Positions 1-13,104 of a stretch of 13,243 nt of DNA are shown here, in pieces. Under the pieces are notes generated by a model that saw only the letters and a program-made list of their open reading frames with translations, was not told the origin of the DNA and did no database searches. This DNA is from NAT127 sp041655035 (lineage in GTDB: Bacteria; Pseudomonadota; Gammaproteobacteria; Pseudomonadales; Porticoccaceae). Every line of letters begins with the position of its first letter. The first letter of the stretch is position 1. The stretch is from assembly GCA_041655035.1 (NCBI GenBank), contig JBAZCN010000091.1, forward strand, positions 1 through 13,243. Reading direction: 5' to 3'. The position numbers and the translations under genes are program-made.

Positions 1-60
1 ACCTTGTCGACCACGATGGGCCCTGGCTTGGCCATCGACCAGTCTTCTCTGGAAGCCTGA
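1..60 (+). CDS. rplA: 50S ribosomal protein L1, C-terminal end (partial)
   Basis: Frame 1 from the first base reads 19 codons, TLSTTMGPGLAIDQSSLEA, then TGA at 58-60. This matches the C-terminal tail of bacterial L1 (E. coli L1 ends in a similar STTMGAGVAVDQ segment). L1 binds 23S rRNA at the mobile L1 stalk beside the E site, helps release deacylated tRNA, and represses its own rplKA message. The rest of the gene lies upstream of the window. Its position directly before the rplJ leader is the usual rplK-rplA-rplJ-rplL order, which supports the call despite the short fragment. Confidence 0.9.
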   Translation, partial: TLSTTMGPGLAIDQSSLEA

Positions 61-79
61 GTCGGTCAATAGACTTTGG

Positions 80-297
80 GGTCCCGGCCCACTCAGGGCC
101 GGGACCGTCAAAGACCGTAGGTGGCGGGCACCACGCCTTAATTATGCGGCCGGACCGGGTCCGTCCGAATAGCCTACGCAGACGGTGAAACCCGATTCAG
201 TATTCGCGCTGAGTTTGATCACCGAAACGTCCCCCTGAGTCAATCGGGGGAATAGCAAACGGTTGGCAGCAATGCCAATGTAACCTGGAGAAAACTC
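80..297 (+). promoter_or_regulatory. rplJ leader mRNA (L10 leader, autogenous control)
   Basis: The rplA-rplJ gap folds into a chain of helices resembling the L10 leader known in E. coli. An 11-bp hairpin pairs 80-90 with 96-106 around a 5-nt loop. ACCGTC (104-109) can pair with GACGGT (181-186), and CGTAGG (116-121) with CCTACG (173-178). The asymmetric internal loop between these two helices (AAAGACC-like strand against CA) matches the kink-turn-like element bound by L10(L12)4. Further hairpins pair 230-235 with 246-251 (TCCCCC with GGGGGA) and 263-268 with 273-278 (TTGGCA with TGCCAA, GCAA tetraloop), the latter just before the ribosome binding site. In the known family, excess L10-L12 complex binds the leader and blocks rplJ translation. 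Assignment rests on helices read by eye and resemblance to E. coli, not on a covariance search. Confidence 0.82.
287..290 (+). promoter_or_regulatory. rplJ ribosome binding site
   Basis: GGAG lies 7 nt before the GTG at 298. It sits 8 nt after the TTGGCA-GCAA-TGCCAA hairpin (263-278). It fixes the GTG as the start of L10, whose first residues (MAIGLEDKKAIVAEV) align with the E. coli N-terminus MALNLQDKQAIVAEV. Confidence 0.85.
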
Positions 298-792
298 GTG
301 GCAATAGGACTCGAAGACAAAAAAGCGATTGTCGCTGAAGTCCAGCAAGCTGCTCAGGGTGCTCTGTCTGCTGTGGTTGCCGATGCCCGTGGCGTGTCGG
401 TAGGCAAGATGACCGCCCTGCGCAAGGAAGCTCGCGCCAACGGTGTGTGGATGAAGGTTGTCCGCAACACCCTGGCTCGTCGCGCTGTCGAAGGTACGCC
501 CTACGAATGCATAAAAGAAGCATTCGCCGGCCCGACTCTGATCGCCTTTTCCAGTGAACACCCCGGTGCGGCTGCCCGCATCTTCAAGGAGTTCGCGAAA
601 AGCAATGAGCAGTTCGAGCTGAAGATGGCCGCCTTTGAAGGTGAAGTGGTTGATTTCACTCTGTTGGCGAGCCTGCCGACGTTTGATGAGGCAATCGCCA
701 AGCTGATGAGCGTGATGAAAGAAGCGGCCGCTGGCAAGCTGGTGCGCACGATCGCCGCCGTCCGCGATCAGAAAGAGCAACAGGCAGCGTAA
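298..792 (+). CDS. rplJ: 50S ribosomal protein L10
   Basis: L10 (164 residues; E. coli 165) anchors the L7/L12 stalk to 23S rRNA at the GTPase-associated centre of the large subunit. The N-terminal globular domain (about 1-130) contains the conserved segments DKKAIVAEV, ADARGVSVGKMTALRKEAR and VVRNTLARRAVEGT. The alanine- and lysine-rich C-terminal helix (about 135-164) is the part that in this family binds L12 dimers. The start is GTG with GGAG 7 nt upstream; the N-terminus aligns from residue 1. The gene follows the L10 leader and precedes rplL by 69 nt. Translation is probably autoregulated through that leader. The 5' hairpin and GTG start may tune yield, but this is inference. No truncation or missing region is visible. 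Confidence 0.98.
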   Translation: MAIGLEDKKAIVAEVQQAAQGALSAVVADARGVSVGKMTALRKEARANGVWMKVVRNTLARRAVEGTPYECIKEAFAGPTLIAFSSEHPGAAARIFKEFAKSNEQFELKMAAFEGEVVDFTLLASLPTFDEAIAKLMSVMKEAAAGKLVRTIAAVRDQKEQQAA

Positions 793-813
793 GCGCCGCC
801 TTAACTGGTTAAT

Positions 814-842
814 GAGCCGCGTTTGTTGAACGCTAAGTGCTC
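814..842 (+). other. weak stem-loop in rplJ-rplL gap
   Basis: Within the 69-nt gap, GCGTT (819-823) can pair with AACGC (829-833) around a 5-nt loop, and GAGC (814-817) with GCTC (839-842) outside it. No T-tract follows, so it is not a terminator. L12 is made in about four copies per L10, so structure here could matter for relative translation. The stem is short and could be chance. Confidence 0.3.
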
Positions 843-861
843 CATCAATGGGAATTGACAC

Positions 862-1236
862 ATGTCACTCACTAAAGAAGATATCATCAATGCCATCGCC
901 GAAATGTCCGTCAAGGATGTTGTCGAACTGATCTCCGCCATGGAAGAAAAGTTCGGTGTAACCGCCGCTGTTGCCGCTGTTGCGGTTGCCGGTGGCGATG
1001 CCGGTGCTGGCGCCGCCGAGGAGAAGACCGAGTTCGATATCGTTCTCACTGCTGCTGGCGAGAAAAAGGTCAACGTCATCAAGGTTGTCCGCACCATCAC
1101 CGGACTTGGTCTCAAAGAGGCGAAGGATCTGGTGGACGGCGCGCCATCCACTCTGAAGGAAGCTGTTTCCAAGGAGGAAGCAGAATCGGCCAAGAAAGAT
1201 CTGGAAGAAGCAGGCGCAGCTGTCGAGCTGAAGTAA
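862..1236 (+). CDS. rplL: 50S ribosomal protein L7/L12
   Basis: The flexible stalk protein (124 residues) binds as dimers to the L10 C-terminal helix and recruits and activates translational GTPases. Three parts can be seen: the N-terminal dimerisation domain (about 1-34, MSLTKEDIINAIAEMSVKDV), an Ala/Gly/Val-rich hinge (about 36-55) that is very low in complexity, and the C-terminal factor-binding domain (about 56-124), including EKTEFDIVL, KVVRTITGLGLKEAKDLV and GAPSTLKEAVSKEEAE. Length and sequence are typical of gammaproteobacteria. The ATG at 862 has only a weak Shine-Dalgarno (GGGA, 850-853, 8 nt before), which is notable for one of the most abundant proteins in the cell; initiation may depend on coupling to rplJ, though the 69-nt gap is long for simple re-initiation. 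An attenuator-like hairpin follows. Confidence 0.98.
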   Translation: MSLTKEDIINAIAEMSVKDVVELISAMEEKFGVTAAVAAVAVAGGDAGAGAAEEKTEFDIVLTAAGEKKVNVIKVVRTITGLGLKEAKDLVDGAPSTLKEAVSKEEAESAKKDLEEAGAAVELK

Positions 1237-1259
1237 GCTCGCAGTGCAAAGCGTTCTGT

Positions 1260-1279
1260 CACCTGACTGAAATCAGGTG
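1260..1279 (+). other. hairpin 1 after rplL
   Basis: CACCTGA (1260-1266) pairs perfectly with TCAGGTG (1273-1279) around a 6-nt loop. No T-tract follows. It lies 23 nt after the rplL stop and 2 nt before the attenuator stem, so it could protect the rplJL 3' end or influence folding of the attenuator. Confidence 0.6.
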
Positions 1280-1281
1280 CT

Positions 1282-1309
1282 GGCTGGCGGGCAATCCCGC
1301 CGGCCTTTT
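1282..1309 (+). terminator. rplL-rpoB attenuator (partial intrinsic terminator)
   Basis: GGCTGGCGGG (1282-1291) pairs with CCCGCCGGCC (1296-1305), 10 bp with one G-T wobble, around the loop CAAT. TTTT (1306-1309) follows directly, then CC. The T-tract is short, consistent with partial readthrough. In E. coli a terminator at exactly this junction, with a closely similar stem, stops most transcripts and sets the high ribosomal protein to RNA polymerase ratio. No rpoB promoter is visible downstream, so rpoBC must rely on readthrough, which fits an attenuator rather than a full stop. Confidence 0.85.
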
Positions 1310-1333
1310 CCTGTTTGCCGCAAGGCAGACAGG
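1310..1333 (+). other. hairpin with GCAA tetraloop; possible RNase III site
   Basis: CCTGTTTGCC (1310-1319) pairs with GGCAGACAGG (1324-1333), 10 bp with one wobble, closed by the stable GNRA-type loop GCAA (1320-1323). It starts directly after the attenuator T-tract. In E. coli the rplL-rpoB spacer is cut by RNase III, separating the stable rplL message from rpoB. This stem is in the corresponding place, but it is shorter than classic RNase III substrates, so the role is inferred. It might also stack with the neighbouring stems. Confidence 0.6.
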
Positions 1334-1335
1334 CA

Positions 1336-1365
1336 ACCTCCGCCAGGAGGTGCAGCCAAGGCTGC
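1336..1365 (+). other. two further hairpins in the rpoB leader
   Basis: ACCTCC (1336-1341) pairs with GGAGGT (1346-1351) around GCCA, and GCAGC (1352-1356) with GCTGC (1361-1365) around CAAG. The first stem buries GGAGGT, a perfect complement of the anti-Shine-Dalgarno, but no ATG, GTG or TTG lies at a usable distance behind it, and rpoB starts 54 nt downstream. The two stems abut and may stack coaxially. Confidence 0.5.
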
Positions 1366-1405
1366 AATCCCACGCCCCCAAAAGTGAAAGTGCTGGTGAC
1401 TACTG

Positions 1406-5485
<4,080 letters not shown>

Positions 5486-5503
5486 TCACTACGATTTAGA
5501 CCT

Positions 5504-5525
5504 CCGCCGACGGTTTCGTCGGCGG
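5504..5525 (+). other. perfect hairpin in rpoB-rpoC gap
   Basis: CCGCCGACG (5504-5512) pairs with CGTCGGCGG (5517-5525), 9 bp without mismatch, around GTTT. It is followed by TAAAGGC, with no T-tract, so it is not an intrinsic terminator. It sits 18 nt after the rpoB stop and 18 nt before the rpoC Shine-Dalgarno. It may slow re-initiation, protect against exonucleases or be a processing site; the sequence does not decide which. Confidence 0.7.
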
Positions 5526-5543
5526 TAAAGGCAAGTATCCACT

Positions 5544-5548
5544 GGAGG
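5544..5548 (+). promoter_or_regulatory. rpoC ribosome binding site (selects a TTG start)
   Basis: GGAGG lies 7 nt before TTG at 5556. This is the strongest well-placed Shine-Dalgarno in the window and pairs with the weakest start codon in it. The protein read from this TTG (MKDLLNLLKSQ) aligns with E. coli RpoC from residue 1, so the TTG start is well supported. Confidence 0.88.
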
Positions 5549-5555
5549 AAGGGCC

Positions 5556-9766
<4,211 letters not shown>

Positions 9767-9770
<4 letters not shown>

Positions 9771-9794
9771 TCCGCGCGAGCGGATCATTTTCTT
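9767..9794 (+). terminator. intrinsic terminator overlapping rpoC stop
   Basis: ATGATCCGC (9767-9775) pairs perfectly with GCGGATCAT (9780-9788) around the GNRA loop GCGA, followed by TTTCTT; the tract TTTTCTT runs 9788-9794. The rpoC stop TGA (9768-9770) is within the 5' arm, so a ribosome finishing rpoC would cover part of the stem. The T-tract is interrupted and flows into the -35 box of the next promoter. Confidence 0.8.
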
Positions 9795-9821
9795 GACTCG
9801 GGGAGGCGGCCTCCTTAAAAT
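9793..9821 (+). promoter_or_regulatory. sigma70 promoter for rpsL-rpsG-fusA-tuf
   Basis: TTGACT (9793-9798, 5 of 6 to TTGACA) is followed by a 17-nt spacer and TAAAAT (9816-9821, 5 of 6 to TATAAT). The bases after the -10 (GCCGCC) form a GC-rich discriminator, the type that makes ribosomal promoters sensitive to ppGpp and DksA. The predicted start at about 9827-9829 lies in a pyrimidine run, and the leader to the rpsL ATG would be about 85 nt. The -10 box is inside the loop of the terminator at 9801-9836. The spacing and match quality make this the best promoter in the window; regulation is inferred. Confidence 0.82.
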
Positions 9822-9836
9822 GCCGCCTCCCTTTTT
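9801..9836 (+). terminator. second intrinsic terminator, interlocked with rpsL promoter
   Basis: GGGAGGCGGC (9801-9810) pairs perfectly with GCCGCCTCCC (9822-9831), 10 bp, around an 11-nt loop, followed by TTTTT (9832-9836). It has all the features of an intrinsic terminator for transcripts arriving from rpoC. RNA starting at the embedded promoter lacks the 5' arm and cannot form it. Confidence 0.87.
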
Positions 9837-9912
9837 AGGGTGGGCGGCCCGTGCCTCCGGCCCGCATTGTCCATGTCTTCGTCAGAAGGCTTTATTTCTG
9901 GAGTAATAGTAA

Positions 9913-10296
9913 ATGGCAACGATCAACCAGTTGGTTCGTAAGCCGAGAAAACGCAAAGTCGCCAAAAGTGACGTACCTGCGCTGCAAAGTTGCCCGCAGC
10001 GTCGCGGTGTGTGCACCCGTGTGTACACCACTACGCCGAAGAAGCCGAACTCCGCACTCCGCAAGGTTTGCCGGGTCCGCCTGACCAACGGTTACGAGGT
10101 GTCGTCCTATATTGGTGGTGAAGGACACAACCTTCAGGAGCACAGTGTGGTCCTGATCCGCGGCGGTCGTGTCAAGGACCTCCCCGGTGTGCGCTATCAC
10201 ACAGTGCGCGGCAGTCTCGATACCTCCGGTGTCGACAAGCGCCGCCAGCGCCGCTCCAAGTATGGCGCCAAGCGTCCGAAAGCGGCCAAGAGCTGA
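9913..10296 (+). CDS. rpsL: 30S ribosomal protein S12
   Basis: S12 (127 residues; E. coli 124) sits at the decoding centre on the subunit interface and influences accuracy and streptomycin response. The sequence is nearly identical to E. coli through TTTPKKPNSALRKVCRVRL and GGEGHNLQEHSV to GRVKDLPGVRYH. Lys43 and Lys88 (counted from Met1) are the wild-type residues at the classical streptomycin-resistance positions, and Pro91 is also wild type. Asp89 is the residue methylthiolated by RimO in E. coli. The tail ends in basic RRQRRSKYGAKRPKAAKS, three residues longer than E. coli. ATG has GGAG (9900-9903) 9 nt upstream. A small stem, CAGAA (9883-9887) with TTCTG (9896-9900), touches the Shine-Dalgarno. 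This is the first gene of the str-type operon. Confidence 0.99.
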   Translation: MATINQLVRKPRKRKVAKSDVPALQSCPQRRGVCTRVYTTTPKKPNSALRKVCRVRLTNGYEVSSYIGGEGHNLQEHSVVLIRGGRVKDLPGVRYHTVRGSLDTSGVDKRRQRRSKYGAKRPKAAKS

Positions 10297-10385
10297 GTTG
10301 CGGTTTCGGTGAGAACCGAGTAAGGCCGGGCGTGATGATCCGTTATCCAGGTCCCGGGCAATCCTGAAGAGAAGAGAGAATTAAC
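10297..10385 (+). promoter_or_regulatory. rpsL-rpsG intercistronic region, candidate S7 control site
   Basis: This 89-nt gap is about the size of the E. coli rpsL-rpsG spacer, to which S7 binds to repress its own translation. Visible structure includes TTCGGT (10305-10310) with ACCGAG (10315-10320), 6 bp with one wobble, around the loop GAGA, and a possible CCGGG (10326-10330) with CCCGG (10353-10357). The rpsG Shine-Dalgarno is a purine run (GAGAG, 10374-10378). The regulatory role is by analogy; no S7-binding signature was verified. Confidence 0.4.
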
Positions 10386-10856
10386 ATGCCAAGAAGACGC
10401 GTTGCTGCCAAGCGTGAAGTGCTGCCGGATCCCAAGTTCGGCAATGTCACCCTGGCCAAGTTTATGAACCATGTCATGGTCAGCGGCAAGAAATCCGTGG
10501 CCGAGCGCATTGTCTATGGCGCGCTGGTGCTGGTCGAGGAGCGGACCAAAAAGGATCCGATCGAAGTCTTTGAAGAGGCGTTGGATCATATTGCGCCGAT
10601 GGTGGAAGTCAAGTCGCGGCGGGTAGGTGGTGCCACCTATCAGGTACCTGTCGAAGTGCGCCCCTCGCGCCGCACTGCCCTGGCCATGCGCTGGCTGGCG
10701 GACTATGCCCGTGGTCGCGGCGAAAAATCCATGCGCCAGCGTCTCGCTGGTGAAATTGTCGACGCTTACCAGAGCAAAGGTGGCGCTGTGAAGAAACGTG
10801 AAGACGTGCATCGTATGGCGGAAGCCAACAAGGCGTTTTCCCACTTCCGTTTCTGA
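10386..10856 (+). CDS. rpsG: 30S ribosomal protein S7
   Basis: S7 (156 residues) is the primary binding protein that nucleates the 3' domain (head) of 16S rRNA and contacts E-site tRNA and mRNA. The start MPRRRVAAKREVLPDPKFGN is canonical, followed by KFMNHVMVSGKKSVAERIVY, VEVKSRRVGGATYQVPVEVR and the C-terminal helices with KKREDVHRMAEANKAFSHFRF. The length equals the common bacterial form and lacks the extended C-terminus of E. coli K-12 (179). ATG 10386 has a purine-rich GAGAG 7 nt upstream. In E. coli S7 is also the translational repressor of the str operon, so the gap before this gene may be its target. No anomalies are visible. Confidence 0.99.
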   Translation: MPRRRVAAKREVLPDPKFGNVTLAKFMNHVMVSGKKSVAERIVYGALVLVEERTKKDPIEVFEEALDHIAPMVEVKSRRVGGATYQVPVEVRPSRRTALAMRWLADYARGRGEKSMRQRLAGEIVDAYQSKGGAVKKREDVHRMAEANKAFSHFRF

Positions 10857-10878
10857 TGCGTCGGCAGTAAAAAGGGTG

Positions 10879-10915
10879 TCACAAAGAGGTAGTCTAATCG
10901 GCTGCCTTTTTGTGA
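10879..10915 (+). other. long hairpin between rpsG and fusA
   Basis: TCACAAAGAGGTAG (10879-10892) pairs with CTGCCTTTTTGTGA (10902-10915) over 14 bp with two wobbles, around a 9-nt loop. It is the longest stem in the window. A T-run (10907-10911) forms part of the 3' arm, so the upper stem alone (AGGTAG with CTGCCT), followed by T's, could behave as a weak attenuator. No stand-alone terminator is expected, because fusA has only a weak candidate promoter. It may set stoichiometry between S7 and EF-G or act as a nuclease site. Confidence 0.65.
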
Positions 10916-10937
10916 TTCTGAAACTCAAAGTTATACA
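10910..10937 (+). promoter_or_regulatory. weak candidate promoter before fusA
   Basis: TTGTGA (10910-10915, 4 of 6) and TATACA (10932-10937, 4 of 6) are separated by 16 nt. The start would be near 10944, leaving a very short leader of about 18 nt before fusA. The -35-like box overlaps the 3' arm of the hairpin at 10879-10915. Two four-of-six boxes are not strong evidence; the main promoter before rpsL is much better. Confidence 0.22.
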
Positions 10938-10948
10938 GACAGCTTTCT

Positions 10949-10954
10949 TAAGGT
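10949..10954 (+). promoter_or_regulatory. fusA ribosome binding site
   Basis: TAAGGT lies 7 nt before the GTG at 10962 and supports that codon as the fusA start. The resulting N-terminus MARKTPISRYRNIGICAHVDAG aligns with EF-G from residue 1. Confidence 0.8.
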
Positions 10955-10961
10955 AACTATC

Positions 10962-13064
10962 GTGGCACGAAAGACCCCAATCAGTCGTTATCGGAATATT
11001 GGTATCTGCGCTCATGTGGACGCAGGTAAAACCACCACCACGGAACGTGTTCTGTACTATACGGGGGTCTCTCACCGGCTCGGTGAAACGCACGATGGTT
11101 CAGCCACTACGGATTGGATGGTTCAGGAGCAAGAGCGGGGTATCACCATTACCTCGGCGGCGGTAACGGCCTTCTGGAAAGGCATGGACGGTCAGTTCGA
11201 GCAGCACCGCATCAACGTCATCGATACCCCTGGCCACGTCGACTTTACCATCGAAGTGGAGCGCTCCCTGCGGGTGCTGGATGGCGCTGTGGTGGTGCTG
11301 TGCGGCTCCTCCGGCGTCCAGCCGCAGACGGAAACCGTCTGGCGGCAGGCCAACAAGTACGAAGTGCCGCGTATGGTGTTCGTCAACAAGATGGACCGCG
11401 CCGGCGCGGATTTCATGCGCGTGGTCGAGCAGCTCAGGACCCGCCTTGGCGCAAACGCCGTCCCCCTGCAGATGACCATTGGCTCCGAAGAAGGCTTCAA
11501 GGGTGTGGTCGACCTGGTCAAGATGAAGGCCATCATCTGGAATGAGGCCGATCAGGGCATGAGCTTTGAGTACCAGGATATCCCGGCGGAAATGGCCGAT
11601 CAGTGCGCCAAGATGCACGAATACCTGGTTGAGGCCGCCGCGGAGGCCGACGAAGACCTGATGAACAAGTACCTCGAAGGCGAAGAGCTTACCGAGAAAG
11701 AGATCAAGGCAGGTATCCGCGCGCGCACCCTGGCCAACGAAATCGTACCGGTGCTGGGTGGCTCGGCATTCAAGAACAAGGGAGTGCAGGCGGTTCTCGA
11801 CGCAGTCATCGACTACCTGCCGTCGCCCACCGAGGTCAAGGCCATCGAGGGCACCCTTGACGACGGCGAAACCATTGCCACCCGCGAAGCAGACGACAGC
11901 GCCCCTTTCGCCGCCCTGGCGTTCAAGATCGCCACTGACCCGTTCGTGGGTACGCTGACCTTTATGCGCGTCTATTCCGGCAAGCTGGAAAGCGGTACCG
12001 GCGTGCTCAACTCGATCAAGGGCAAGAAAGAGCGTATCGGGCGGATGGTGCAGATGCACGCCAACAACCGGGAGGAGATCAAGGAAGTCCTGGCCGGCGA
12101 CATCGCCGCGGCCATCGGTCTCAAGGACACCACCACCGGCGACACGCTGTGTGACCCTGATCATGTGATCGTGCTGGAGCGCATGGAATTCCCGGAGCCG
12201 GTGATTTCCGTGGCGGTGGAGCCGAAATCCAAGCCCGATCAGGAAAAGATGGGCATCGCCCTCGGCAAGCTGGCGGCGGAAGATCCGTCATTCCGTGTCA
12301 AGACCGACGAGGAAACCGGCCAGACCATCATCTCCGGTATGGGTGAGCTGCACCTGGATGTGCTCGTCGACCGTATGCGCCGTGAGTTCAATGTCGAGGC
12401 GAATATCGGCAAGCCGCAGGTCGCCTACCGCGAGCGGATCACCAAAACCTGCGAGATCGAAGGCAAGTTCGTCCGCCAGTCCGGTGGTCGCGGCCAGTAT
12501 GGCCACTGCTGGATCCGGTTTGCGCCTGCGGATGATCAGGGCGCCGATGGTCTCGAGTTCCACAATGAAGTTGTCGGTGGCGTGGTCCCCAAGGAATACA
12601 TTCCCGCTATCGAGAAGGGCATCAGCGAGCAGATGCAGAACGGTGTTCTCGCCGGCTATCCGTTGTTGGGCCTGAAGGCCACCGTCTACGATGGTTCCTA
12701 CCACGATGTCGACTCCAACGAGATGGCGTTCAAAATCGCAGCCTCGATGGCCACCAAGAAGCTGGCGCAAGTTGGCGGTGCGGTGCTGCTCGAGCCGGTG
12801 ATGAAGGTCGAAGTGGTGACTCCGGAAGAAAACATGGGCGACGTGGTTGGCGACCTCAACCGCCGGCGCGGCATCATTCTGGGAATGGACGAGAGCGTAT
12901 CCGGCAAAGTCATCGATGCCGAAGTGCCGCTGGCTGAAATGTTCGGCTATGCTACCGACCTGCGCTCGGCAACCCAGGGCCGCGCGACCTTCACCATGGA
13001 GTTTGGTAAATACGCCGAAGCACCCAACAACATCGCCCAGGAAATCATCAAGAAGAATTCCTGA
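10962..13064 (+). CDS. fusA: translation elongation factor G
   Basis: EF-G (700 residues; E. coli 704) is the GTPase that drives tRNA-mRNA translocation and, with RRF, ribosome recycling. The GTP site is complete: AHVDAGKT at 17-24, ERGITI at 58-63 (switch I threonine 62), DTPGH at 88-92 with catalytic His92, NKMD at 142-145, and SAFK at 268-271. The G' insertion and domains II to V follow, with domain IV (about 485-610) including RQSGGRGQYGHCW and EYIPAIEKG. The start is GTG with TAAGGT 7 nt upstream. The stop TGA is followed at once by an in-frame TAG, a tandem stop. Position between rpsG and tuf identifies it as the primary translocase in the str operon; a second EF-G copy elsewhere cannot be excluded. 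Confidence 0.98.
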   Translation: MARKTPISRYRNIGICAHVDAGKTTTTERVLYYTGVSHRLGETHDGSATTDWMVQEQERGITITSAAVTAFWKGMDGQFEQHRINVIDTPGHVDFTIEVERSLRVLDGAVVVLCGSSGVQPQTETVWRQANKYEVPRMVFVNKMDRAGADFMRVVEQLRTRLGANAVPLQMTIGSEEGFKGVVDLVKMKAIIWNEADQGMSFEYQDIPAEMADQCAKMHEYLVEAAAEADEDLMNKYLEGEELTEKEIKAGIRARTLANEIVPVLGGSAFKNKGVQAVLDAVIDYLPSPTEVKAIEGTLDDGETIATREADDSAPFAALAFKIATDPFVGTLTFMRVYSGKLESGTGVLNSIKGKKERIGRMVQMHANNREEIKEVLAGDIAAAIGLKDTTTGDTLCDPDHVIVLERMEFPEPVISVAVEPKSKPDQEKMGIALGKLAAEDPSFRVKTDEETGQTIISGMGELHLDVLVDRMRREFNVEANIGKPQVAYRERITKTCEIEGKFVRQSGGRGQYGHCWIRFAPADDQGADGLEFHNEVVGGVVPKEYIPAIEKGISEQMQNGVLAGYPLLGLKATVYDGSYHDVDSNEMAFKIAASMATKKLAQVGGAVLLEPVMKVEVVTPEENMGDVVGDLNRRRGIILGMDESVSGKVIDAEVPLAEMFGYATDLRSATQGRATFTMEFGKYAEAPNNIAQEIIKKNS

Positions 13065-13090
13065 TAGCAAATTCCAGTCATCTTGAAATC

Positions 13091-13096
13091 GAGAGG
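13091..13096 (+). promoter_or_regulatory. tuf ribosome binding site
   Basis: GAGAGG lies 8 nt before the GTG at 13105, in the 40-nt gap after fusA. No promoter or terminator is visible in that gap, so tuf is probably co-transcribed with fusA. Confidence 0.8.
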
Positions 13097-13104
13097 ATAT
13101 AAGC

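Noticed and set aside
47..75. Possible rplJ promoter with TAGACT (70-75) as -10
   Set aside because: The -10 matches only 4 of 6 and nothing like TTGACA occurs 16-18 nt upstream. Its start would fall near the leader hairpin, which is suggestive, but the evidence is too weak to list. Transcription from upstream rplKA is enough to explain rplJ.
142..861. 239-codon minus-strand frame across the rplJ leader and rplJ
   Set aside because: It runs antisense to rplJ and covers the structured leader; the translation has no family resemblance. A codon-bias shadow is the simpler explanation.
971..1156. Low-complexity Ala/Gly/Val stretch as a repeat element
   Set aside because: It encodes the normal flexible hinge of L7/L12, so the repetition is explained by the protein.
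9851..10084. GTG-started frame overlapping rpsL in another phase
   Set aside because: It has no ribosome binding site and most of it is inside rpsL in a different frame; the translation is arginine-rich low-quality sequence typical of an out-of-frame reading.
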